A stretch of 64,000 bases of DNA from an uncultured Ruminiclostridium sp. (GCA_947627695.1 CANQXF010000008.1:1-64000), one strand, 5' to 3'. Shown: positions 1-7,441, counted from the stretch's first letter. Notes: generated by a model not told the origin, from the sequence alone. Numbers and translations: made by a program.

Positions 1-758
1 TTCAGCATTGGTATTATGCAGTCCGGTATCGGTATCTCTCTGACGGAAGAATTGCTTTTGGGTTCGGTGATTATCAGTTTTGTACCGCCTGTGATTCGTA
101 TTCTTTGAATGGTTTTGGCGACGGAAATCGTGTGCTTGGAAAGGTCTATGTCTGACCACTTTAAAGCACATAACTCGCCTATACGCAAGCCTGTGAAAAG
201 GGACAGAGCTATGCCTAAAGAAGTTAAATTCTGGTTTGCGCTGAGGTATTTTTGTAAGCGGGTTTGTTGAGATTTGGAGAGCAGATTTATTTCTACTCGT
301 TTCCTTTTCGGCAAAACTACTTCTGCAATTCTGTTGCGGATATTGTAGCGGTTGACGGCAAATTTCATCACGGATTTTAAAAGTATAACAATGTCGGCTA
401 CATAATTAGAGGACAAGCCACCTTTTAATTTGTTAGAAATGAACTTATGAAGCTGTTCTGACGTCAATTCATCTGCCTTTATATTGCCGAACGCAGGTAA
501 TATATGGCTCTCCGCTTTACCGATGTAATTGGAAATCGTTGACTCTTTCAGCCGCAATTTTGAAAATTCAAGCCATTCCCAAAAAAGGTTTTTCACCGTC
601 AGACCCGTTTCGGAATAGCTTTGATTTTCCTTGAACTTTTTGATTTTTTGCCTGACCTCATCGCCGGTCTTTCCATAGAAATATCTGAGCTTATGACAGC
701 TTTTGTCCGCCAGCCGTCCCTCGTACCGTCCGTCCCTTCGCAGATAAATATTTTCCAT
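1..758 (-). CDS. Tyrosine recombinase / phage-type integrase, C-terminus cut by window edge
   Basis: The minus strand is open from an ATG at 758 to the left edge, 252 codons with no stop. Residues about 53-140 look like the SAM-like core-binding domain of tyrosine recombinases. The catalytic domain begins around residue 160 and has the block LFTGLRIGELCALKWSDID (residues 187-205), where Arg192 would be the first catalytic arginine. The SSVREIPIP segment (residues 238-246) also fits the family. The HxxR and catalytic Tyr lie beyond the edge, so activity cannot be judged. The short N-terminus (RRDGRYEGRL) resembles the DNA-binding arm of Tn916-like integrases. This is probably one end of an integrated element extending to the left. 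No attachment site or tRNA is visible beside it. Confidence 0.9.
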   Translation of the reverse strand, partial: MENIYLRRDGRYEGRLADKSCHKLRYFYGKTGDEVRQKIKKFKENQSYSETGLTVKNLFWEWLEFSKLRLKESTISNYIGKAESHILPAFGNIKADELTSEQLHKFISNKLKGGLSSNYVADIVILLKSVMKFAVNRYNIRNRIAEVVLPKRKRVEINLLSKSQQTRLQKYLSANQNLTSLGIALSLFTGLRIGELCALKWSDIDLSKHTISVAKTIQRIRITGGTKLIITEPKSNSSVREIPIPDCIIPML

Positions 759-778
759 TATTTTTTCGTCCTTTCTTG

Positions 779-807
779 TTGACATTTTCCCGTTTTTGTG
801 CTATGAT
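779..807 (+). promoter_or_regulatory. Consensus sigma-A promoter facing away from the integrase
   Basis: TTGACA (779-784), 17-nt spacer, TATGAT (802-807). It points right into a stretch with no gene that ends in a strong terminator at 885-924. It is the only evident promoter for the candidate RNA below. Confidence 0.7.
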
Positions 808-813
808 ATTTTC

Positions 814-924
814 GGTTTAGTAAACAGTTATCCAATTATATTTTAATTTAATTTTCTTTTTTCGCAAAAGAATAAATATACGAAAACAGACCGATGAACT
901 TTTCTGCTCATCGGTCTGTTTTTT
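814..924 (+). ncRNA. Candidate small RNA, about 110 nt
   Basis: A near-consensus promoter (779-807) is followed about 80 nt later by a 13-bp terminator hairpin with a T tract. The stretch between has no ribosome binding site and no credible reading frame, so a short untranslated transcript is the simplest reading. The 5' part is AT-rich and looks single-stranded; the 3' part is the terminator stem. It is divergent from the integrase and their 5' ends could overlap by a few bases. I do not recognise a known family. It could regulate the integrase or element, or be an orphan housekeeping sRNA. This is inference from signals only. Confidence 0.45.
885..924 (+). terminator. Rho-independent terminator of the candidate sRNA
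   Basis: A 13-bp stem, AACAGACCGATGA (885-897) with TCATCGGTCTGTT (908-920), a 10-nt loop, and a run of T that continues to 924. The T tract is on the plus strand only. Confidence 0.8.
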
Positions 925-929
925 GGGAC

Positions 930-956
930 AAAAAAGCCTTCACGAAACGTGAAGGC
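930..956 (-). terminator. Terminator of the patatin-like gene
   Basis: Stem GCCTTCACG (936-944) and CGTGAAGGC (948-956) around an AAA loop. On the minus strand it is followed by six T (930-935). It lies 25 nt after the stop codon of the patatin gene. Confidence 0.85.
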
Positions 957-981
957 CGGCGGTTTTTCTATTCTGTTGAAA

Positions 982-1836
982 TCATTTTCCTATAAATTCT
1001 CTTATTTCCCCTATCCTTTCCCTTGCCGCTTTGACGCCGCTTTGGTACAGGGGTTCAAGCAGGCTGACACGCTTTTCCGTTCTGCCTATGCCGTTAAGGT
1101 CTTCGGCGGTGGGGGCGATGACTAACGCCTTTCCCTCTTTTTCGTACTTTTCCAGTGCCTTTATGCTTTCGTTGTAACGCTGAGGGCGGGTGAGGAAGGT
1201 CTGCAAAAATTCGGAGTGCTTACGGTAGGACAGCTTCACCAGCGGCGTTGCCGCCTCTTTCCCCTTGACGTAGCCCCTTGGGTGGGAAAGGAGGACTATC
1301 ACCCTGTCGCAGCCGTCGTCAAACGCCCTCTGGAAAGGAATTGAGTCGGCTATCCCGCCGTCCATATACTTCACTCCGTTTACTTCTATGGGCTTGAAAA
1401 GTATGGGAAGTGCGCAGGAGGCTTTCAGCAGGTCGAAATTGTCGTCTTTCGGCATTTCAAAATACTCCGCCTCGCCGCTGTCCAGCCTTGTCACCACGGC
1501 GATACAGCTTTCCTTTCGGTTGTAAAACGTTTCATAATCAAACGGCACGAGCTGCTTCGGGATAGTTTCAAACACGAACTCAAGGTTGTAATAGCTTTTG
1601 TTTTTGCGGTCCAGCAGGTGCCTTGCGCCCATATAGCGCTTGTCCTCCTCATAATTTTTCAGTATGCGAAGATTCCTCTCAAACTGGCGGGAGCAGTAGC
1701 TGACGCCAAAGGAGATCCCTGCGGAAACGCCGATTATATAATCCGTATGTATATCCTCACTAAGCAGTAAGTCCATAACACCGCAGGCAAAATACGTGCG
1801 GCTGGCTCCGCCCTCTATAACAAGTCCGACTTTCAT
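982..1836 (-). CDS. Patatin-like phospholipase (YjjU/RssA type)
   Basis: Predicted serine acyl-hydrolase of 284 residues. The N-terminal oxyanion-hole region reads VIEGGASRTYFACGV, the nucleophile elbow GVSAGISFG carries the catalytic Ser (about residue 41), and DGGIADSIPF (about 159-168) carries the catalytic Asp and the DGG signature. The C-terminal 90 residues match the helical tail of the YjjU-like subfamily. There is no signal peptide, so it is cytoplasmic or peripheral on the membrane. The substrate is unknown; the family hydrolyses phospholipid or lysophospholipid esters. It is monocistronic, from a promoter that shares its -35 with the divergent PPIase gene, and has its own terminator. 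Nothing nearby (no CD-NTase) suggests a defence role. Confidence 0.9.
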   Translation of the reverse strand: MKVGLVIEGGASRTYFACGVMDLLLSEDIHTDYIIGVSAGISFGVSYCSRQFERNLRILKNYEEDKRYMGARHLLDRKNKSYYNLEFVFETIPKQLVPFDYETFYNRKESCIAVVTRLDSGEAEYFEMPKDDNFDLLKASCALPILFKPIEVNGVKYMDGGIADSIPFQRAFDDGCDRVIVLLSHPRGYVKGKEAATPLVKLSYRKHSEFLQTFLTRPQRYNESIKALEKYEKEGKALVIAPTAEDLNGIGRTEKRVSLLEPLYQSGVKAARERIGEIREFIGK

Positions 1837-1875
1837 TTTTTCGCCTTTCTTTGTCAGAATATCTTTTTATTTAAT

Positions 1876-1926
1876 TATAGCACTAAACTATAAGGTTGAC
1901 AAGTGGTGTGAAAAATGGTAAAATCA
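1876..1926. promoter_or_regulatory. Back-to-back promoters sharing one -35 segment
   Basis: Plus strand: TTGACA (1898-1903), 17 nt, TAAAAT (1921-1926), serving the cyclophilin lipoprotein. Minus strand: TTGTCA (1904-1899), 17 nt, TATAAT (1881-1876), serving the patatin gene. The two -35 hexamers are the two strands of the same seven base pairs, TTGACAA. Confidence 0.7.
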
Positions 1927-1953
1927 AAAGCGAATATTTTCTGAAAGGACAAA

Positions 1954-2802
1954 ATGAATATGAATACAAAAATACTGAAAGGACTTGCCTGCGGATTTGC
2001 GGCGGCAGTCTTGCTGGCGGGCTGCTCGGGCGGCGAAAGCTATGCGGACACAAAGGGAAACGTGGGAGAGGTTACTCTTGAAAGCGGAGATACCTACGCG
2101 GTGATTACTGTAAAGGATTTCGGCGCAATAACCTGCAAGCTGTTCCCTGAGGCTGCGCCTGTGGGCGTGCAGAACTTCATCGACCTTGCCAACAGCGGCT
2201 ATTACACAAATAAGGAGATACACCGTGTTTATGCCGACTTTATGTTCCAGGGCGGCTCTGCCAACGGCGACGGTATGTCAACGGACGACGAGCCGAAATT
2301 CGAGGTGGAATATCACCCCAATATGCGCCACTTCTACGGAGCTTTGTGCTACGCCAACGCAGGGGGAATAAACGGCACGCAGTTTTACATCGTGAATAAC
2401 AAGAATTACAGCCCGATGAATGCAGACACGCTAAAGTCCAATCTGGAGCAGCTCAATTCTCTGGTGGAGCAGGCAAACCAGCTTGCCGCAGCGGCGACTG
2501 ACGAAAACGAAAAGGCTTACTATCAGTATTACGTCTCTAAGTACCAGTCGCAGGTCAAAACCACCGAGGCGTCGATAAAGGCGCTGGAGGACGCCTCTGA
2601 GGAGGTACTGAATAAATACGAGCAGGTGGGCGGAACGCCTTCGCTGGACGGGGGCTACACCGTGTTTGGGCAGACCGTGGACGGATTTGACGTTATCGAC
2701 AAGATAAGCGGGGTAGAGGTGGAGGAACAGTCCAACGGCGAGATGAGCCACCCTGTTGACAAGATAGTTATTGAAAGCGTTGAGATATTTACAAAAGAAT
2801 GA
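1954..2802 (+). CDS. Cyclophilin-type peptidyl-prolyl isomerase lipoprotein
   Basis: A 282-residue exported foldase. A type II signal peptide ends in the lipobox LAGC (Cys24), so it should be anchored outside the membrane. The cyclophilin fold is recognised from FGAITCKLFPEAAPVGVQNF, the catalytic-core FMFQGG (Arg before F replaced in context YADFMFQGG), GTQFYIV and the closing GYTVFGQTVDGFDVIDKI. Between GTQFYIVNN and the closing strands sits an inserted, charged helical segment of about 60 residues (about 155-215), longer than in standard cyclophilins. The start is set by GAAAGGAC just upstream. It is single-gene between its own promoter and a bidirectional terminator. It probably helps extracellular proteins fold. 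Confidence 0.92.
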   Translation: MNMNTKILKGLACGFAAAVLLAGCSGGESYADTKGNVGEVTLESGDTYAVITVKDFGAITCKLFPEAAPVGVQNFIDLANSGYYTNKEIHRVYADFMFQGGSANGDGMSTDDEPKFEVEYHPNMRHFYGALCYANAGGINGTQFYIVNNKNYSPMNADTLKSNLEQLNSLVEQANQLAAAATDENEKAYYQYYVSKYQSQVKTTEASIKALEDASEEVLNKYEQVGGTPSLDGGYTVFGQTVDGFDVIDKISGVEVEEQSNGEMSHPVDKIVIESVEIFTKE

Positions 2803-2811
2803 TTGATAATG

Positions 2812-2841
2812 AAAAAAGCCTGACGGTGGTCAGGCTTTTTT
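2812..2841. terminator. Bidirectional terminator between PPIase and lipoprotein genes
   Basis: AAAAAAGCCTGAC and GTCAGGCTTTTTT form a 13-bp stem with a four-base loop, with T tracts in both directions, between two convergent genes. Confidence 0.9.
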
Positions 2842-2887
2842 CTTCAGGAGAGACAAAACAAAATATACCTTAAATGCATTTAGCTAC

Positions 2888-3772
2888 TCAGTCAAGATGC
2901 TCCGCATCGGTGATTTGCGCTTCACATCTTGAATGGAACTGGTCGGAATAGCCTATCTTCGGGTCTTTAAGGGTCAGCCTTACTTTTGCGTACTGCCCGT
3001 CGCTGAAATAATCCTGTATACCCACGTCATTCACATTTCCTACACGGTAAAAGTCGGAATCCATAGCATACGCCTTTTCGCCCTGAATGTCGCATACATA
3101 AGTCACATGGGAATTAAAAGGCAAAGGAAGATTTTCACAGCTTGTAGGGTCGGGGTAGAAATCCATATCTCCCTGCGCCAAGGCGTATTCATCCTCAAAG
3201 GCGCAGTACAGGATACCGTCTACCGTCATACTGCCCTCCAGCTCCACTACGCACTCAAACAGAGAAGGATCATCTTCCGTCTCAGGTTCGGGATATATCA
3301 GCTTATACCACGCGTCCTTTACGGTGAAAGGTCCCACCTGATCGCCCTGCTTCACCTTGAAATATTTATAGTCAAGCTCGGGGTTTATCATATCCTCGTC
3401 AAACTCGTAATTTTCAAAGTCGTACAGCTCAGGAGAAGTGTCGGTGTCATAATAATACGGCAGGGCGTATCTCATAAAAGCAAAATCATACTGTATAAAA
3501 AGTCCGTCTTCGGTCTTTGTGCCGTCGGCGTAATATCCCGCTGAGCCGTCGGGAAAGGTGAAATTGGCTTCCTCCTGCGGGGCGTCGGTCTCTTCGGGAG
3601 TCGTTTCCTCATCGGCTGTGGTGTCATTGGAGGCTTCCTCGGTGGGAGAAGTCTGTGAGCTTTCCTCCACTGAGGACTGCGGTGTGGTGGACTGCTCCTC
3701 CGCGCCGCCGTTATTGCAGGCGGTGAGGGTCATGGCAAGGGCAAGGAATATTGCAAAAATCGATTTTTTCAT
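2888..3772 (-). CDS. Putative secreted lipoprotein of unknown function
   Basis: A 294-residue protein. The signal peptide MKKSIFAIFLALAMTLTAC ends in a lipobox (Cys19). A Ser/Thr/Glu-rich linker covers residues about 24-70 and looks like a flexible surface stalk. The remaining 220 residues form an acidic, Tyr-rich domain I cannot assign. The ribosome binding site AAAAGGAG is 7 nt upstream. The leader is unusual: it contains the wreck of a second copy of this signal peptide (3840-3914) and, further up, a six-repeat operator with TATAAT (3956-4042). The same operator precedes the secreted protein at 24670-25059, so the two are probably co-regulated. Confidence 0.85.
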   Translation of the reverse strand: MKKSIFAIFLALAMTLTACNNGGAEEQSTTPQSSVEESSQTSPTEEASNDTTADEETTPEETDAPQEEANFTFPDGSAGYYADGTKTEDGLFIQYDFAFMRYALPYYYDTDTSPELYDFENYEFDEDMINPELDYKYFKVKQGDQVGPFTVKDAWYKLIYPEPETEDDPSLFECVVELEGSMTVDGILYCAFEDEYALAQGDMDFYPDPTSCENLPLPFNSHVTYVCDIQGEKAYAMDSDFYRVGNVNDVGIQDYFSDGQYAKVRLTLKDPKIGYSDQFHSRCEAQITDAEHLD

Positions 3773-3839
3773 TGTTTCTTCTCCTTTTCAAATTTAATTT
3801 AAAAAGTTTATTTCTTCAAGTGTCGCAAAATGGGTGACA

Positions 3840-3914
3840 TCAAGGGTCTGCCTCAATGCCGCCGCTGTTGCAGACGGTGAGGACGAGAATGCTTGAAGAA
3901 ATTGATTTTCTTAT
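3840..3914 (-). pseudogene. Remnant of a duplicated lipoprotein signal peptide
   Basis: Read on the minus strand from an ATA codon at 3914, the 24 codons give IRKSISSSILVLTVCNSGGI and then EADP before a TGA stop at 3842-3840. This aligns with MKKSIFAIFLALAMTLTACNNGG of the intact gene that starts 68 nt downstream at 3772, including the lipobox Cys and the following N-x-GG. The start codon is lost and two or three codons of the hydrophobic stretch are deleted. The simplest explanation is a tandem duplication whose promoter-proximal copy decayed. It now forms part of the leader of the intact gene. Confidence 0.65.
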
Positions 3915-3955
3915 TATTTTCCCCTATGTAAAGGTAAATTTTCTTCTATGCTTTT

Positions 3956-4042
3956 ATTATATCATTGAAACAGCAAAATTCAATTACAAAAGGGTTACAA
4001 TTCGATTACAATTCAGTTACAAATTATTACGATTCGGTAACA
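3956..4042 (-). promoter_or_regulatory. Six-repeat operator plus -10 (PhoB/PhoP-like), site 1
   Basis: On the plus strand the pentamer TTACA or a near match starts at 3984, 3995, 4006, 4017, 4027 (TTACG) and 4038 (TAACA): spacing 11, 11, 11, 10, 11. On the minus strand the proximal repeat ends 22 nt before TATAAT (3961-3956). The hexamer at the -35 position is a poor ATTGAA, which suggests dependence on an activator. Direct repeats with an 11-bp period upstream of a -10 are typical of PhoB/PhoP-type (OmpR-family) response regulators; that assignment is inference. The promoter reads toward the signal-peptide remnant and the lipoprotein gene. Confidence 0.65.
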
Positions 4043-4071
4043 AAAAATCCCGCCTTGAAACCAAGGCGGGA
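4042..4071 (-). terminator. Terminator of the 2H phosphoesterase gene
   Basis: TCCCGCCTTG (4048-4057) pairs with CAAGGCGGGA (4062-4071) around AAAC; six T follow on the minus strand (4047-4042). It abuts the operator repeats. Confidence 0.85.
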
Positions 4072-4089
4072 CTTTCCGCAAGCAAATAT

Positions 4090-4515
4090 TCACGCCGTAA
4101 CGCTCTCGGTCACCGTTCCGTCAAGCACGGAATAGCCGCCGAAAAGACCTGTTATCTCCACAGGCGGAACGGGCAGGAAGTTCAGATTTTTCGTGTCCAC
4201 AGGCTCCCCGTTGCCGCTTAACGCTATTGTTATGTGAGGGACGGCTATACTGTCAGCCATTTCCTGTATTTCGGGAACAGCGCAGGATAGGCGGACGCTT
4301 ACGCCCTCGTTTTTGCCGTCGTTGGCGTAGCCTGTCACCACCGCTTTGACGGGAGCGCCGAACAAGGCAACATTCACCTTGTCTGGCTTGTATTTAAAGG
4401 TAACGTGTGGGTCCGCTATCTCTCTTTCCAACATATTTTTTCTGATACCCGCAACGGCGGAGTAAAATTCCTCACGCTGAAAAAAACAGCCGATGTAAAT
4501 AAACGAATGCTCCAT
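4090..4515 (-). CDS. 2H phosphoesterase (LigT/2'-5' RNA ligase-like) family protein
   Basis: A small 141-residue cytoplasmic protein with two histidine motifs, PHVTFKY (about residue 36) and PHITIAL (about residue 93), spaced as in the 2H phosphoesterase fold, where two HxT motifs form the active site. Family members hydrolyse 2'-5' or cyclic phosphodiester bonds in RNA or nucleotides. The protein is shorter than LigT (about 180 residues), and the substrate cannot be inferred. It is followed by its own terminator; no partner gene is apparent. The assignment rests on the two motifs only. Confidence 0.65.
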   Translation of the reverse strand: MEHSFIYIGCFFQREEFYSAVAGIRKNMLEREIADPHVTFKYKPDKVNVALFGAPVKAVVTGYANDGKNEGVSVRLSCAVPEIQEMADSIAVPHITIALSGNGEPVDTKNLNFLPVPPVEITGLFGGYSVLDGTVTESVTA

Positions 4516-4577
4516 TTTCCCTCCTGAAAAAATTTTTCGTCTTACCGATTATTGGCAAAAGGGAATGAATGTATACG

Positions 4578-5918
4578 TCACTTTTTCCTTTTTTTGGAAA
4601 TAAGCAGGTTTTTGAAAGCGAAAAAAACGGTTATCACAATGCCGATTATGCAAATAAGCTGCAATACTCTTACCGCCGTATCGTTCAAGAACCAGCCGAA
4701 GAAGGAATTTATAAAGTCAAAGCTGTCGATAAGGGCGGAGAAAAAGCTCAGCACAGACAGCATGAGCAAGGCCTTGTTCACTCTGTCGTTGCGCCGTTCC
4801 TGCTCGCTTTCAGCCGTTTTCCTGCGTATTTCCGTCAATGACCTCAGCGGCTCGTGTACGTCCTCGTACATCTTTTTCAGAGAAAACGCGCCCGTCATCT
4901 TTTCGTAAAGCTCCTGATACTGAGGCACTTCGGTGACGCAGGAAAAGTCAAAGTCCGTTTCAAATTCGTAAAGCTGATGACGGTATTTCTCAAGGGTCTC
5001 AAGGGTGTTGTAGGTGCCTATCCCTATTTCGGTGAGAAACATATACATCACGTATTTTCTGTGGAGCAAAAGCACGTACATAAACAAATACTGCTCGTTG
5101 AAATTTGTGTAGAAGGTACTGCGTACGAACTCCTCCTTCGCCTGCGACGGGCAGACAAGGCACACCGCCGCCTCGGGAGATATGCCCCACACTATTCCCT
5201 TTGAATGTATATGTATCTCCTTTGCGTCAGATTCAGGGTCTTCCATATAAAGGAAATTTTCACCGTAGCATCTTCTGAGGTAAAACAGCTCCTTTTTATA
5301 ATCCTCTTTCGGCGGGACTTCAAGGTAGGTCAGCACATTTGCTCTTTCGGTGGAGGGGTTGGCGTAGTAAAAGAAATCAATATCCGCATTTTCACCTGCG
5401 GTCTTTCTCATCAAATCTTTCGCCATTTCCAGCATTGTGGTTTGACGTTCGTCGGAAAACAGCGTTTCCCTCGATACCTTTTTCAGATGATACAAGGCGT
5501 TGGACACCCAGAACGGGTCGTCCTTCTCAAGGCGTATTTTAAACGCAATTATACCAACAGAGGTGCTGAAGCAGTATAGCTGCACGTCAATTATGCAGAA
5601 CCTTACAGGCTGTTCCTCGCCGCCAAAGGGACAGGGCTCTGTATGAAAGAAGTCATTTTCCCCCATAAGCCCCAGCGCCGCACGGCGTTCCTCCCGCACT
5701 CTGTAATGAAAACAGCGGCAGTTTCTCTTATCGTAGCTGTTGAATTTATCTGCCACGTATTTGAGCATATACACTATCTCGTCGTGTATCTGCTCCCATT
5801 CGGCGCTGTTGTCAAGCGTGCCTGCGAAGCTCTCAAAATCCGAGGGTTCGCCGTAGGTGAAAGGTATAAATATATAGGATACGTTTTTCGGTTCATTCGG
5901 GTTTGCCTCATTATTCAT
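4578..5918 (-). CDS. Uncharacterised membrane protein with two C-terminal TM helices
   Basis: 446 residues from the ATG at 5918, which has GAAAGG at good spacing; a GTG six codons upstream (5936) is also in frame but has no such site. The first 370 residues are soluble, with no motif I recognise and several Cys/Tyr/Phe-rich strands. The last 70 residues hold two hydrophobic helices (around KALLMLSVLSFFSALI and VRVLQLICIIGIVITVFFAF) and a lysine-rich end. A large cytoplasmic domain followed by two closely spaced TM helices recalls CorA-like topology, but no GMN motif is visible, so I do not call it a transporter. It has its own promoter. Confidence 0.75.
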   Translation of the reverse strand: MNNEANPNEPKNVSYIFIPFTYGEPSDFESFAGTLDNSAEWEQIHDEIVYMLKYVADKFNSYDKRNCRCFHYRVREERRAALGLMGENDFFHTEPCPFGGEEQPVRFCIIDVQLYCFSTSVGIIAFKIRLEKDDPFWVSNALYHLKKVSRETLFSDERQTTMLEMAKDLMRKTAGENADIDFFYYANPSTERANVLTYLEVPPKEDYKKELFYLRRCYGENFLYMEDPESDAKEIHIHSKGIVWGISPEAAVCLVCPSQAKEEFVRSTFYTNFNEQYLFMYVLLLHRKYVMYMFLTEIGIGTYNTLETLEKYRHQLYEFETDFDFSCVTEVPQYQELYEKMTGAFSLKKMYEDVHEPLRSLTEIRRKTAESEQERRNDRVNKALLMLSVLSFFSALIDSFDFINSFFGWFLNDTAVRVLQLICIIGIVITVFFAFKNLLISKKRKK

Positions 5919-5951
5919 TATATTCACGCCTTTCACGCTGTATTTTGAATT

Positions 5952-5981
5952 ATTATATCACCTTTTGTCTTACCGTGTCAA
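5952..5981 (-). promoter_or_regulatory. Promoter of the membrane protein gene
   Basis: Minus strand TTGACA (5981-5976), 18 nt, TATAAT (5957-5952), about 34 nt before the ATG at 5918. Confidence 0.7.
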
Positions 5982-6002
5982 GATTTGGAGGATCGCAGGC
6001 AG

Positions 6003-6036
6003 CAAAAGACCCGCTTTCGGCAAGAAAGCGGGTCTT
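6003..6036 (-). terminator. Terminator after ferritin
   Basis: AAAGACCCGCTTTC and GAAAGCGGGTCTTT form a 14-bp stem around five bases, with a T tract on the minus strand, 12 nt after the ferritin stop. Confidence 0.85.
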
Positions 6037-6047
6037 TACGGTAGATT

Positions 6048-6557
6048 TTACAGCTTTAATGAGGGTGCGGAATAGGTTCTTTTACCCAGCTCGCTGTCCA
6101 GCATATAAAGGCTCTTGGGGTCGCCGCCGAACAGCTCGTAGCGCTTGATAAGGTCGCAGGCGTTCATTTCCTCCTCGCCCTGCTCCTTGATGAACCAGTC
6201 AAGGAACTGCATTGAGCGATAGTCCTTTGCCTTGTGAGCCGCCTCGTAAATGGTGTCGATAAGAGAGGTTACGTACTTTTCGTGCTTCAGCGTTTCGTCA
6301 AGGACTGCCTTTACGCTCTTTACTGCAACGGCGGGCTTTTCAACTGCGTCAAGCTGGGGCTTTATGCCGTTGTTTTGCAGGTATTGCAGGAACAGCATTG
6401 CGTGAGCCTGCTCCTCCTGAGCCTGGATACGGAACCAGTTGCCGAAGCCTGACAGTCCCTCGTCGTAAAGATAGTTTGAAAAGTCCAGATAAAGGTAGGC
6501 GGAATAAAATTCCTTGTTTATCTGCTGATTGATGAGTTGAGCCGTTTTGTTGTCCAT
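6048..6557 (-). CDS. ftnA: Ferritin
   Basis: A 169-residue non-haem ferritin that stores iron and detoxifies Fe(II)/peroxide in the cytoplasm as a 24-subunit shell. The ferroxidase ligands are visible: Glu in NKEFYSAYLYL (residue 16), EEQAHAMLF (Glu49/50, His53) and the later EQGEEEMNA. The length and C-terminal helix fit bacterial FtnA and not the haem-binding Bfr. It is the last gene of a three-gene run (PRTase-like, DegV, ferritin) with a 23-nt gap to degV and its own AAAGGAAG site, so it is probably cotranscribed. Confidence 0.95.
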   Translation of the reverse strand: MDNKTAQLINQQINKEFYSAYLYLDFSNYLYDEGLSGFGNWFRIQAQEEQAHAMLFLQYLQNNGIKPQLDAVEKPAVAVKSVKAVLDETLKHEKYVTSLIDTIYEAAHKAKDYRSMQFLDWFIKEQGEEEMNACDLIKRYELFGGDPKSLYMLDSELGKRTYSAPSLKL

Positions 6558-6580
6558 TTTGAAAAACTTCCTTTCGTTTT

Positions 6581-7423
6581 TTATTTTCTTATAAAGAGTA
6601 TTCCCAGAGTGCCGGGACCGCAGTGGCTTGAAACCGTGCAGCCTGCATTCGTTTCCAGTATCTCGTCAAATCCCATATATTCCCCTATCTCCTGCCTTAC
6701 GCTGTCGGCAAGTCCGTCGGGACAGGGAGTGTGGGTGATGAAAATACGGTCGTTTCGCACATCTTTTCGGTTTTCAAGCCGTTCCCTAACGTACTGGGCG
6801 ATACATTTTTCAAAAGTCCCTCTGTACTTTTTCCCCACCTTCATCTTGCCGTCGATGACCTCTATGCAGGGGCGGAGGGAGAGGAGATTTGCTCCCAGAG
6901 CCGCTAAAGCGGAACAGCGCCCGCCTTTGCGCAGATAGTCCAGCTTATCTATCACAAAGCTGGCTTCCACCTTGGGGGCGAGGGCGTTTATATCCTCAAC
7001 TATCTTTTCGGGAGAAGCGCCCTGCTGCGCCATTTCAGCCGCTTTCAGCACCAAAAGCCCGCTGCCTGTGGAGAGATTGCGGGTATCTATGACGTACACG
7101 TTGTCAAACTCCTGCGCCGCTATGCAGGCGTTCTGGTAGCAGCTTGAAAAGTCGGCGCTGATGTCAAGGTGTATCACGGCGTCGTACTGAGCCGCAAGGG
7201 GCTTGAAATAATTTATATAATCGTCGGTATTTATTGCGGCGGTGGAGGTTATCGCTCCGCCTGCGCTCACATGGTCAAAAATATCCTGCGGCACTATCTC
7301 CCGCATATCCTTGTAGGACTTGCCGTCCTTTACGATATAAAGGGGAAGAATATCTATCCCGTACTTTTCGGTAAGCTGCGGCGAAAGGTCGCAGGTGCTG
7401 TCGGCGGTTATCTTGATGTTCAT
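6581..7423 (-). CDS. DegV family fatty-acid-binding protein
   Basis: 280 residues. The DegV signature is seen at the N-terminus (ITADSTCDLSPQL) and in the fatty-acid site region (GGAITSTAAINTDDY, DTRNLSTGSGLLVLKAA, KLDYLRKGGRCS). Family members (FakB) bind a fatty acid and present it to a FakA kinase for phospholipid synthesis. No fakA lies in this window, so the partner must be elsewhere. It is the middle gene of a run between the PRTase-like gene (18-nt gap) and ferritin. Its function in this context is inferred from the family. Confidence 0.93.
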   Translation of the reverse strand: MNIKITADSTCDLSPQLTEKYGIDILPLYIVKDGKSYKDMREIVPQDIFDHVSAGGAITSTAAINTDDYINYFKPLAAQYDAVIHLDISADFSSCYQNACIAAQEFDNVYVIDTRNLSTGSGLLVLKAAEMAQQGASPEKIVEDINALAPKVEASFVIDKLDYLRKGGRCSALAALGANLLSLRPCIEVIDGKMKVGKKYRGTFEKCIAQYVRERLENRKDVRNDRIFITHTPCPDGLADSVRQEIGEYMGFDEILETNAGCTVSSHCGPGTLGILFIRK

Positions 7424-7441
7424 ACCCTTCTCCTTAAAACG

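Noticed and set aside
982-1836. Patatin gene as an anti-phage (CapV-like) effector
   Set aside because: No cyclic-nucleotide synthase or other defence gene is near, and the protein fits the YjjU-like housekeeping group.
3984-4042. Short CRISPR-like array
   Set aside because: The units are 11 bp with no spacers of CRISPR length, and lie at a fixed distance from a -10.
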